This document shows, piece by piece, positions 17,323-23,356 of a DNA stretch of 64,000 nt. A model generated the notes under the pieces. That model was not told where the DNA came from, did not search any database, and saw nothing but the letters and a program-made list of their open reading frames with translations. The stretch's first letter is position 1. Each line of letters begins with the position of its first letter. Origin of the DNA: CAYQLT01 sp964418425. GTDB lineage: Bacteria > Bacillota > Limnochordia > Limnochordales > Geochordaceae. Where the stretch lies: positions 1 to 64,000 of the forward strand of contig CAYQLT010000001.1 in the NCBI GenBank assembly GCA_964418425.1. The letters are read 5' to 3'. Position numbers and translations under genes: made by a program.

Positions 17323-18288
17323 TCAACGCTCCACGGGAAGGTCAGGCCGGTTGCCCCATTCTTCCCACGAGCCGTCGTAGACCCGCACCCTCGGGTATCC
17401 CAGGAGCTCCTTCAGCACAAACCAGGTATGGGCGGCCCGCACCCCGGTCTGGCAGTAGACGATAACCTCCTTCGAGGGGTCGGGTAGGATGCCGGCGCGT
17501 TCGAACAGCTCGCGCAGCTGCTCGGGAGCCTTGAAGGTCCCGTCCGGGTTGACGGCCAGCCTCCACTCGACGTTGACCGCCTGCGGGATATGTCCGCCGC
17601 GGCGGGCCCGCACGTCCAGGCCGGCGTACTCGCGCGGGGAGCGCACGTCGCAGATGGCCCCCGTTCCAATGGCCTCCTTCACTTCCTGCCAGCTGGCCAC
17701 CATGGAGGGATCCGCGGGCGAGGCCCGGTAGCCCCCTTCCCGAGCGGGCCCCGGCGTGCCCGTCCCGGGGGCGGCTCGGGTTATCGGGCGCCGCTCCGCC
17801 TGCCAGCGGGTGATGCCTCCATTGAGGACCGCGACCCGCGGATGCCCGTAAAGCCGCAGCACCCAGTACGCTCGGGTGGCCCAAAGCCCGCTTTGGTCAT
17901 CGTAAAGCACCACCCGGTCCTCCCGCGTCACCCCGAGGCGATCCATGAGAGCCTCGAAGGCGCTTTGGGACAAGGCCATCCCGGCCACCGGATGGTTCGG
18001 GTCCACCAGCTCGGTGGTCGGGTTGAGGTAGAGCGCGCCCGGTATATGGCCCTGCGTGAAGGCCTGTGGTTGGGTGCGAACGTCCAGGATGCGCAGGTCC
18101 GGTTCCTGCAGGTGCTGGGCCAACCAGTCCGTGGAGACAAGGGGTCCCGGCAGCTCCCGGGCCGCCGGAGCTGCCAGGGCGCTTACAGCCAGGAGTACCG
18201 CGATGGCTGCAGCGCAAAGGGCCGCGGGGGCTCTGTGCCAAAGCGGCGGCCGACGGCTTGTCACCTGCCATCTCGCGCGTCGGTGCAT
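17323..18288 (-). CDS. Exported two-domain thiosulfate sulfurtransferase (rhodanese)
   Basis: 321-residue SseA-type sulfurtransferase. A basic N-terminus and a hydrophobic stretch (LCAAAIAVLLAVSALAAPA, about residues 24-42) form a signal peptide. The first rhodanese domain lacks a catalytic cysteine (LYDDQSGLWATRAYW), as usual. The second has the active loop VYCQTGVRAAH. It should move sulfane sulfur from thiosulfate to an acceptor outside the membrane. The ATG at 18288 follows GAGAGGA. The stop is ten bases before the transporter start, so the two are almost certainly cotranscribed. Confidence 0.88.
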   Translation of the reverse strand: MHRRARWQVTSRRPPLWHRAPAALCAAAIAVLLAVSALAAPAARELPGPLVSTDWLAQHLQEPDLRILDVRTQPQAFTQGHIPGALYLNPTTELVDPNHPVAGMALSQSAFEALMDRLGVTREDRVVLYDDQSGLWATRAYWVLRLYGHPRVAVLNGGITRWQAERRPITRAAPGTGTPGPAREGGYRASPADPSMVASWQEVKEAIGTGAICDVRSPREYAGLDVRARRGGHIPQAVNVEWRLAVNPDGTFKAPEQLRELFERAGILPDPSKEVIVYCQTGVRAAHTWFVLKELLGYPRVRVYDGSWEEWGNRPDLPVER

Positions 18289-18356
18289 GGTATCCCGTCC
18301 TCTCGACGCGGGGTTCACGGTTCCAGGACGAAGGGATGAGCCGGCAGACGAGAAGA

Positions 18357-18425
18357 GCAACCGCCAGCCGGGCCACCGTTTGCAGGCGGGCACGAGCCTG
18401 CCCGCGGCGGGCAGCCGGCGGTTGC
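18357..18425 (-). other. Structured spacer: long inverted repeat between carrier and rhodanese genes
   Basis: The 154-base spacer (18289-18442) holds a 9-base perfect inverted repeat, GCAACCGCC (18357-18365) and GGCGGTTGC (18417-18425), enclosing further GC-rich pairing (GGCGGGC...GCCTGCC, one mismatch). There is no T-run in the minus-strand direction, so it is not a standard terminator. It may process or attenuate the transcript between the thrC-like/carrier genes and the transport genes. Function unknown. Confidence 0.4.
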
Positions 18426-18442
18426 CGGGATGCGGTGGAGGG

Positions 18443-18721
18443 TTAACACCCTCCGGCCATGGCGGGAACGATGGAGATCTCGGCGCCCTCCGGTAGCCGG
18501 GTCTCCAACCCGGCCATCAGGCGAACGTCCTCGTCGTTGACAAACAGGTTGACGAAGCGGTGGATCTCGCCCTCACCGTTGACCAACCGCTCCCGGATTC
18601 CCGGGTAGCGCTCTTCCAGCGCGTCGATGACCTCGCGCAGGGTCGTGGCATCCACCTGAACCTCGCGCTCCCCCCGGGTCAGCGTTCGTAGCAGCTGCGG
18701 GATCCTCACCGTGACCGCCAT
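18443..18721 (-). CDS. MoaD/ThiS-family sulfur carrier protein ending Gly-Gly-Cys
   Basis: 92-residue ubiquitin-like beta-grasp protein of the MoaD family (VTVRIPQLLRTLTRG at the start, FVNLFVNDEDVR, then LPEGAEISIVPAMAGGC). MoaD and ThiS normally stop at Gly-Gly, whose carboxylate becomes a thiocarboxylate. Here one more codon, TGT for cysteine, lies between GG and the stop; I checked this on the bases at 18443-18454. Carriers with residues after GG (QbsE, HcyS) need a JAMM-type peptidase, and none is visible in the window. The ATG at 18721 follows GGGGGGAA. It lies 32 bases after the threonine-synthase-like gene. Confidence 0.88.
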   Translation of the reverse strand: MAVTVRIPQLLRTLTRGEREVQVDATTLREVIDALEERYPGIRERLVNGEGEIHRFVNLFVNDEDVRLMAGLETRLPEGAEISIVPAMAGGC

Positions 18722-18753
18722 GTCGGTTCCCCCCGTTAACGCTTATATATCAA

Positions 18754-20016
18754 CTACGCCAGACTTGGGGAGGTGGCCAGGGCCGGCTCGCGTCTGAGCA
18801 CCTCCCGCTCGAAGGCCCGCAGGCTCGGGGCGATGACCGTGGATGCCTCCACCACCGTCTCCACCGCCTCCGGGGTCTTCAAGCCCATCCCCGTGATGTA
18901 CGCCACCACCGTCTCGTCGGGATCGATGAGACCCCGTGCGGCCAGACGCTTCAGCACGGCCACGGTCGTGCCCCCGGCCGGCTCGGTGAAAACCCCCTCG
19001 GTGGAGGCCAGAAGCCCGATGCCCTCCTGGATCTCCTCCTCGGTGGCAGCGTCCACCTGGCCTCCCGACGTGCGGACGGTCTGCAGGACGTAACGCCCGT
19101 CCGCCGGGTTGCCGATGGCCAGGCTCTTGGCAATGGTTCGCGGCCGAACCGGATCCACATGGGGCTGCCCGTCCCGGAAGGCCCGGGCAACCGGGGCGCA
19201 CCCCTCGGCCTGCGCCGCCGAGATCTTCAAGGGCCGCCGCTCGATGAGGCCCAGCTCCATCAGCTCCCGGAAGCCCTTGGCGATTTTCACCAGCAGGTTG
19301 CCTGAGGCCACGGGCACCACCACGTGGTCGGGGGCTCTCCACCCCAGCTGTTCGGCCACCTCGAAGGCCAGCGTCTTGCCGCCTTCGGAGTAAAAGGGCC
19401 TCAGGTTCACGTTGACGAAGGCCCACGGATACTCGTCCGCGATCTGGGAGCACAGTCGGTTCACGTCGTCGTAGGTGCCATCCACCTCCACCACCGTCGG
19501 GCGGTACGTGGCCGTGGCCAGCACCTTTCCCCTCTCCAGGCCCCGGGGGATGAAGACGTACGCCTTCATGCCCGCCCGAGCGGCGTGGGCGGCCACCGAG
19601 TTGGCCAGGTTGCCCGTGGAGGCGCAGGCCAGGACCTCAAAGCCGAAGCGCCGGGCCTGGGCGCACGCCACCGACACCACACGGTCCTTGAACGACCAGG
19701 TGGGGTTGACCGAGTCGTTTTTGATGAAAAGCCGGCGCAGGCCCAGGGCCCGGCCCAGCCTCGGGGCCGGGAGCAAAGGGGTCATGCCCGCCTGCAGATC
19801 CGCCTGCGGGTCGTAGGCCGCCGGCAGCAGGTCCTCGTAGCGCCAGATGCTGGCAGGGCCCTGCCGGATACGGCCTTTGAGGTCCATGCGCCGCAGCGCC
19901 TCATAGTCGTAGACGGGCTCCAGGGGCCCGAAGCAGGATTCGCACGCGTAGACGGGGCGCACGTCGTAAAGCCGGTGACACTCGCGACACTCAAGCCCTA
20001 CCGTGGCCAACTGCAC
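18754..20016 (-). CDS. Threonine synthase paralogue under SAM riboswitch control
   Basis: 420-residue fold-type II PLP enzyme. It begins with a zinc-ribbon pair (CREC...CESC), then has the PLP lysine in WSFKDRVVS, the loop ASTGNLANSV, a phosphate-binding VASGNLL and C-terminal FTEPAGGTT. Length and motifs fit threonine synthase (O-phosphohomoserine to threonine). However, the gene is expressed behind a SAM-I riboswitch and is followed by a sulfur carrier gene, which fits methionine/homocysteine synthesis better. The GTG at 20016 directly follows a GAGGGGGG run; a TTG six bases downstream (20010) has better spacing. Threonine synthase cannot be excluded as its real activity. Confidence 0.85.
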   Translation of the reverse strand: MQLATVGLECRECHRLYDVRPVYACESCFGPLEPVYDYEALRRMDLKGRIRQGPASIWRYEDLLPAAYDPQADLQAGMTPLLPAPRLGRALGLRRLFIKNDSVNPTWSFKDRVVSVACAQARRFGFEVLACASTGNLANSVAAHAARAGMKAYVFIPRGLERGKVLATATYRPTVVEVDGTYDDVNRLCSQIADEYPWAFVNVNLRPFYSEGGKTLAFEVAEQLGWRAPDHVVVPVASGNLLVKIAKGFRELMELGLIERRPLKISAAQAEGCAPVARAFRDGQPHVDPVRPRTIAKSLAIGNPADGRYVLQTVRTSGGQVDAATEEEIQEGIGLLASTEGVFTEPAGGTTVAVLKRLAARGLIDPDETVVAYITGMGLKTPEAVETVVEASTVIAPSLRAFEREVLRREPALATSPSLA

Positions 20017-20239
20017 TGACCCCCCTCATGGCTGCGCCGGGAAGGCGGGCGAAGGGGCGGCGCCGCACGGGACGCATCGCGACCCGGACGTGAAACCCGG
20101 CAACCCGGGCGCTTCGCAGCGGGGAGGCGGCCCACGCCGGGAGGGCGCGGCCGCGCGTCGCACAGGCACATTTCACCCGTGCCGGCCGGAGGGAGCTTTC
20201 CGCGAATGGGCAGAGCAGCTCACAGAGGGGACGGACCAC
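20017..20239 (-). other. Long leader between terminator and threonine-synthase-like gene
   Basis: 223 bases with no convincing gene. On the minus strand it contains a small hairpin (GGCAC / GTGCC around GGGTGAAAT) and GC palindromes such as GCGCGGCCGCGC. No second riboswitch class is recognised. The purine-rich GAGGGGGG at its downstream end serves as ribosome-binding site. Confidence 0.4.
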
Positions 20240-20284
20240 AAAATGCCTCTCCCGCCTGGGGCGGATGTCCGCATTCGGGAGAGG
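20240..20284 (-). terminator. Riboswitch-controlled intrinsic terminator
   Basis: Reading the minus strand, CCTCTCCCG (20284-20276) pairs with CGGGAGAGG (20254-20246). An inner GCGGAcaTCCGC hairpin lies in the loop, and the tail is CATTTTG (T-run at 20243-20240). It lies directly downstream of the SAM-I aptamer and upstream of the threonine-synthase-like gene, so SAM binding should stop transcription here. Confidence 0.9.
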
Positions 20285-20303
20285 ACGCCTGGCGTCGTCC
20301 TCT
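20280..20303 (-). promoter_or_regulatory. Antiterminator stem
   Basis: On the minus strand AGAGGACG (20303-20296) can pair with CGTCCTCT (20287-20280). The first arm overlaps the 3' side of aptamer helix P1, and the second contains the start of the terminator's 5' arm (20284-20280). This stem and the P1-plus-terminator pair are therefore mutually exclusive, which is the standard S-box OFF switch. Confidence 0.85.
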
Positions 20304-20389
20304 TATCCTCCGGGATTGGCACCTTGCTGCCCGCCGGGCGGCAGGTTGCCGGGGGTCATCGAGCCGGTCTCTCGCCCGCTCTTGATAAG
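20302..20389 (-). promoter_or_regulatory. SAM-I (S-box) riboswitch aptamer
   Basis: The minus strand shows the S-box consensus in order: P1 CTTATC (20389-20384) pairing with GATAAG (20307-20302), AAGAG after P1, GGCTCGATGA (kink-turn side of P2), CCCGGCAACC (P3/P4 junction), a P3 hairpin CTGCC...GGCAG, then AAGGTGCCAATCCC and GGAGGATAAG. It binds S-adenosylmethionine. Bound SAM stabilises P1, blocks the antiterminator and allows the terminator. It controls the threonine-synthase-like/carrier operon and implies that those genes belong to methionine or SAM supply. Confidence 0.96.
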
Positions 20390-20410
20390 GGACCGTATTG
20401 GTTTGGGCGC

Positions 20411-20440
20411 ATGGTAGCACACCCCACCGCACCCTGTCAA
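20411..20440 (-). promoter_or_regulatory. Promoter of the SAM-riboswitch operon
   Basis: Minus strand: perfect -35 TTGACA (20440-20435), an 18-base spacer, and -10 TACCAT (20416-20411, 4 of 6). The predicted start near 20404 lies about 14 bases before helix P1 of the riboswitch, as expected for an S-box leader. Confidence 0.75.
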
Positions 20441-20515
20441 CACCTGTAGCCGGGGCCGCCGGCCGGGTCCCGGGGGAGAAGGTACGGCCCGCCCGTTCAA
20501 CGAATCGTTTTGCCC

Positions 20516-21160
20516 ATGCCAGGCAAGGTAAACCATCCAACCGGGTCGGGCAAGCGCACCCAAAGGCCTGGCGGGCAGGGGCGATCCGCTCCGCGCCGCC
20601 GCTTGGGTCGAGGGCGGGCAGCTGCCTGGGCCGCAGGGTTGGTCGCGGTGGCCGCCCTCGTGGCGGGCGCCTGGTGGCAGCTGGGGGGACCCCGCCCTTC
20701 GGCCGGGGAGCCTCGCGGGGGCAGCCAGGCGCGGGCCGAACCCGTGGAGCGGTTCGCCTCCGAGGGCCACGCCCATATCCCGGTGGGGGCGTCCGCCACC
20801 TACGGTACCGATCCCCCCACTTCGGGCCCCCACTACGATGGGGTCGCCCTGCCGGGGTTGTACCGCGACCGGGCCCCGGCGCCGGGCTTTTTGGTGCACA
20901 ACCTCGAGCACGGTCACGTGGTGATCTACTACGACCCCCAGCGGTTGGCTCCCGAGGGGATGGCCTACCTGGAAGAGCTGACCCAACGCCATCAGGGCAC
21001 GTGGGATGCGGTGCTGGCGGTGCCCCGGCCAGACCCGGAGTATGTGCTGATCCTCACCGCATGGCAACACCGCCAGCGCCTGCGGGGCTTCGACCGAGCG
21101 GCGGTGGATGCTTTCCTGAATCGTTTTCGAGGCCGCGGCCCGGAAAACCCTGTCCGCTGA
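20516..21160 (+). CDS. DUF3105 membrane-anchored protein
   Basis: 214-residue protein with a basic N-terminus, one hydrophobic anchor (AWAAGLVAVAALVAGAWWQL, about residues 36-56) and an extracytoplasmic DUF3105 domain. The domain is recognised by GHAHIPVGASATYGTDPPTSGPHY and LVHNLEHGHVVIYYDP, whose histidines could bind a metal. Function unknown in the family. The ATG at 20516 lacks a near ribosome-binding site; a GGGGGAGAAGG lies 34 bases upstream and a TTG at 20510 is in frame. It diverges from the sulfur operon and converges on cofC. Confidence 0.8.
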   Translation: MPGKVNHPTGSGKRTQRPGGQGRSAPRRRLGRGRAAAWAAGLVAVAALVAGAWWQLGGPRPSAGEPRGGSQARAEPVERFASEGHAHIPVGASATYGTDPPTSGPHYDGVALPGLYRDRAPAPGFLVHNLEHGHVVIYYDPQRLAPEGMAYLEELTQRHQGTWDAVLAVPRPDPEYVLILTAWQHRQRLRGFDRAAVDAFLNRFRGRGPENPVR

Positions 21161-21163
21161 TGG

Positions 21164-21829
21164 TCATTCCGGGTCGGCTCCGGTCGGGCTGCGGCCCTCT
21201 TCGGCGGCCTCGCGGGCGCGGGGGAGCGGTGCAGGCACGAGGCCCCTTTGGCCGAGCCGCACCAGATCCTCCGGGGTGTCGACGTCCCACGCAAGGCGCG
21301 AAAGCTCCAGCGTGACCACCCGCAGGCCGGCGTTTTCGGCCAGCGCCCGGTGCCGCCGGTAGCTGCCCGGCCCGAAGGACGGCTCCACGGCCGGGGGGAG
21401 GGACTGGGCCATGGCGTTGGTGCCCCCGTCCGGCGAAGGCACGAGCGCCACCGTGCCCGGGGTGGCCACCGCCCGGGCCAGTTCCCACAGGTCGTCGGGC
21501 TGCACGAGGGGGAGGTCGGCCGCCACCACCAGGGCTGCCGGGTACCCCGACGTGGTCCCCTGGTGCAGCGCCGCCCGCACGGAGGGGTTGAGGCCCCCGG
21601 CGTCGTGCAGCCACCGCATGCCCGGCCGCTGGCAAAACCGGGCCACCGGTTCGTCGCCCCCCACCACCCAGGCGGGGAAGCCGGCCTGCCGGGCGGCTTG
21701 CATCACCCGCTCCAGCATCCAAAGCACCATGCGGCTCCGCTCCCGGGACGAGAGCACCGAAGCCAGGCGGGACTTTCCCCGCGCGCACCCCTTCACCGGG
21801 ACGATGACCACCGCCGGCCCTTCGGCCAC
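21164..21829 (-). CDS. cofC: 2-phospho-L-lactate (or phosphoenolpyruvate) guanylyltransferase CofC
   Basis: 221-residue nucleotidyltransferase of coenzyme F420 synthesis. It opens VVIVPVKGCARGKSRLASVLSSRER (nucleotide-binding Lys/Arg), has the metal aspartate in VAADLPLVQPDD, and the family-specific DGGTNAMA and FGPGSYRRH motifs. It activates 2-phospholactate or PEP with GTP for transfer by CofD. The GTG at 21829 is one base after the cofD stop. The C-terminal 20 residues form a low-complexity tail. Confidence 0.92.
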   Translation of the reverse strand: MAEGPAVVIVPVKGCARGKSRLASVLSSRERSRMVLWMLERVMQAARQAGFPAWVVGGDEPVARFCQRPGMRWLHDAGGLNPSVRAALHQGTTSGYPAALVVAADLPLVQPDDLWELARAVATPGTVALVPSPDGGTNAMAQSLPPAVEPSFGPGSYRRHRALAENAGLRVVTLELSRLAWDVDTPEDLVRLGQRGLVPAPLPRAREAAEEGRSPTGADPE

Positions 21830-21830
21830 G

Positions 21831-22853
21831 TCAGGCGGCCTCCAGCACAGAAAGGGCCAGGCTCCGGCGGGCTGGCTCGTCGGGCATGGCGATGGGCGTG
21901 ACCACCGTCCGTATCCCCATGGCCTCGATGAGGGGAACCAGCCCTTCGTCCGCGGGGTCGAGCACGAACACGTCCACGAGCCCCCGGTAAAGCTCGGCCA
22001 CCCCGGCCGCGTCGGCCCGAAGCCCGAGCCCGGCCATCATGGTCGCAGCAGGCCCCTTGAAGGCTCGCCCCGCCACCAGGGGACTGACGGCGATGCGTCG
22101 GCGCCGGGCCGCCATCGCCTCACGCACGCCCGGCAGGCCAAGGATGGGGCCCACACTGACCAAGGGGTTGCTGGGGGCGATGACCACCACCCGCGCGCCG
22201 GAGAGCGCCTGCAGCACGCCGGGCGCCGGGCGGGCCCGCTCCAGCCCCTCAAAGCGCACCCCCACCACCGGCGGTCGCGCCCGGTAGCGAACGAAATACT
22301 CCTGGAACGCTAATTCCCTTTCTTGCCCCTCCAGCCGAACCCGCACCCGCGTCCGCACCGGGTCGTCGGACATGGGCAGCACGCGCGGCCGAACTCCCAG
22401 CCGCTGCCCCAGCCGGGACGTCACCTGGGTGAGGGTCAGCCCGCTTCGCAGCCACCACGTCCGCAGGACATGGATGGCCAGGTCCCGGTCTCCCAGGAAA
22501 AACCAGGACGGTTCCCCCAGCCGTTCCATGGCGGAGAGAAAACCGCCGGTGTCGCCGGCGATCCCCCACCCCGTCTGAGGGTTGGCCCAGCCGGCCAGGG
22601 TGTAGAGCACCGTATCCACGTCGGGGCTGACGTGCAGCCCGTAAAACTCGTCGTCGTCCGCGGTGTTGACGACCACCGCCAGCCGTCCGGGCTCAGGGAG
22701 GGCTGCGGCGAGCCCGGCGGCCATGCGGGCGCCACCCACACCTCCGCACAGCACCACCACTTCCGGCCCGTCGTCCTGGCCCTGGTCGCCGGCGGGGGCG
22801 GGCACCCCACAGCCATCTCCCTGCCGGCCATCCCAGCTGGCACCCGTCGCCAA
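21831..22853 (-). CDS. cofD: 2-phospho-L-lactate transferase CofD
   Basis: Up to 340 residues. CofD joins the activated lactyl/enolpyruvyl group to the deazaflavin Fo to give F420-0. Visible motifs: VVVLCGGVGGARMAAGL, NTADDDEFYGLHVSPDVDT, WGIAGDT, and IAPSNPLVSVGPIL. The family normally starts at the VVVLCGG strand, so the 30 residues from the TTG at 22853 may be spurious; a GTG at 22805 with an AGGGAG upstream is a good alternative. tRNA-Leu lies 88 bases upstream in the same direction. cofE and the Fo synthase genes are not in the window. Confidence 0.92.
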   Translation of the reverse strand: MATGASWDGRQGDGCGVPAPAGDQGQDDGPEVVVLCGGVGGARMAAGLAAALPEPGRLAVVVNTADDDEFYGLHVSPDVDTVLYTLAGWANPQTGWGIAGDTGGFLSAMERLGEPSWFFLGDRDLAIHVLRTWWLRSGLTLTQVTSRLGQRLGVRPRVLPMSDDPVRTRVRVRLEGQERELAFQEYFVRYRARPPVVGVRFEGLERARPAPGVLQALSGARVVVIAPSNPLVSVGPILGLPGVREAMAARRRRIAVSPLVAGRAFKGPAATMMAGLGLRADAAGVAELYRGLVDVFVLDPADEGLVPLIEAMGIRTVVTPIAMPDEPARRSLALSVLEAA

Positions 22854-22940
22854 GGCGCATCACCGTATCCCGGCACGAAAGCCTTACCGGCCCTGCGGCT
22901 CGACACCCGGTGGCCGACGGCGGGCACCAGAGCCGGCCGG

Positions 22941-23029
22941 TGGTGCGGGCGGGGGGAGTCGAACCCCCAGGGGCCTCTCGGCCCACCTGGTCCTAAGCCA
23001 GGCGCGTCTGCCAGTTCCGCCACGCCCGC
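22941..23029 (-). tRNA. tRNA-Leu (anticodon TAG)
   Basis: The acceptor stem GCGGGCG pairs with CGCCCGC. The anticodon loop CTTAGGA gives TAG, there is a long class II variable arm (GGGCCGAGAGGCCC), and the T arm is GGGGGTTCGACTCCCCC. Discriminator A and the CCA end are encoded (22944-22941). Confidence 0.97.
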
Positions 23030-23049
23030 CCGGGGAGAGGTCCGGCGGC

Positions 23050-23079
23050 AGTATAGCACAGGAGCACCGAGCCTCACCA
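23050..23079 (-). promoter_or_regulatory. Promoter of tRNA-Leu
   Basis: Minus strand -10 TATACT (23055-23050, 5 of 6) lies about 20 bases before the tRNA 5' end. A weak -35 TGGTGA (23079-23074) is 18 bases further upstream. Confidence 0.6.
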
Positions 23080-23106
23080 GGCCGGGCTGGTGGCGGGCGC
23101 CCGCTA

Positions 23107-23136
23107 TTGACAACGCGGCCTTTGGGCGGCTAGACT
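23107..23136 (+). promoter_or_regulatory. Promoter of tRNA-Gly
   Basis: Perfect -35 TTGACA (23107-23112), 18-base spacer, -10 TAGACT (23131-23136, 4 of 6). The tRNA begins about 50 bases after the predicted start. Confidence 0.6.
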
Positions 23137-23192
23137 TCGGACGTGGGCGGGTTCGTCGCCGTCCAGGCGTTGCCGTCGATCCGGTCGTTCGG

Positions 23193-23268
23193 GCGGATGT
23201 AGCTCAGCTGGTAGAGCATCGCCTTGCCATGGCGAGGGTCGCGGGTTCGAATCCCGTCATCCGCTCCA
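23193..23268 (+). tRNA. tRNA-Gly (anticodon GCC)
   Basis: 76 bases. Acceptor GCGGATG pairs with CATCCGC, D arm GCTCAGCTGGTAGAGC, anticodon loop TTGCCAT giving GCC, T arm CGGGTTCGAATCCCG, and encoded TCCA end. A seven-T run follows at 23270-23276 and may end transcription. It lies 88 bases before the trigger factor start. Confidence 0.97.
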
Positions 23269-23356
23269 CTTTTTTTGACCACCATCAGGCCTGGTCGACC
23301 GGTGGTCGATCAGGCTGATTTTGCGTTTCGCCCACGAAAGGAGCCGTTTTGCACCG

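Noticed and set aside
18357..18425. A second SAM-type riboswitch before the rhodanese gene
   Set aside because: CCCGGCAACC and a GGTG-like segment resemble S-box pieces, but there is no P1, no AAGAG and no kink-turn, and the spacing is wrong.
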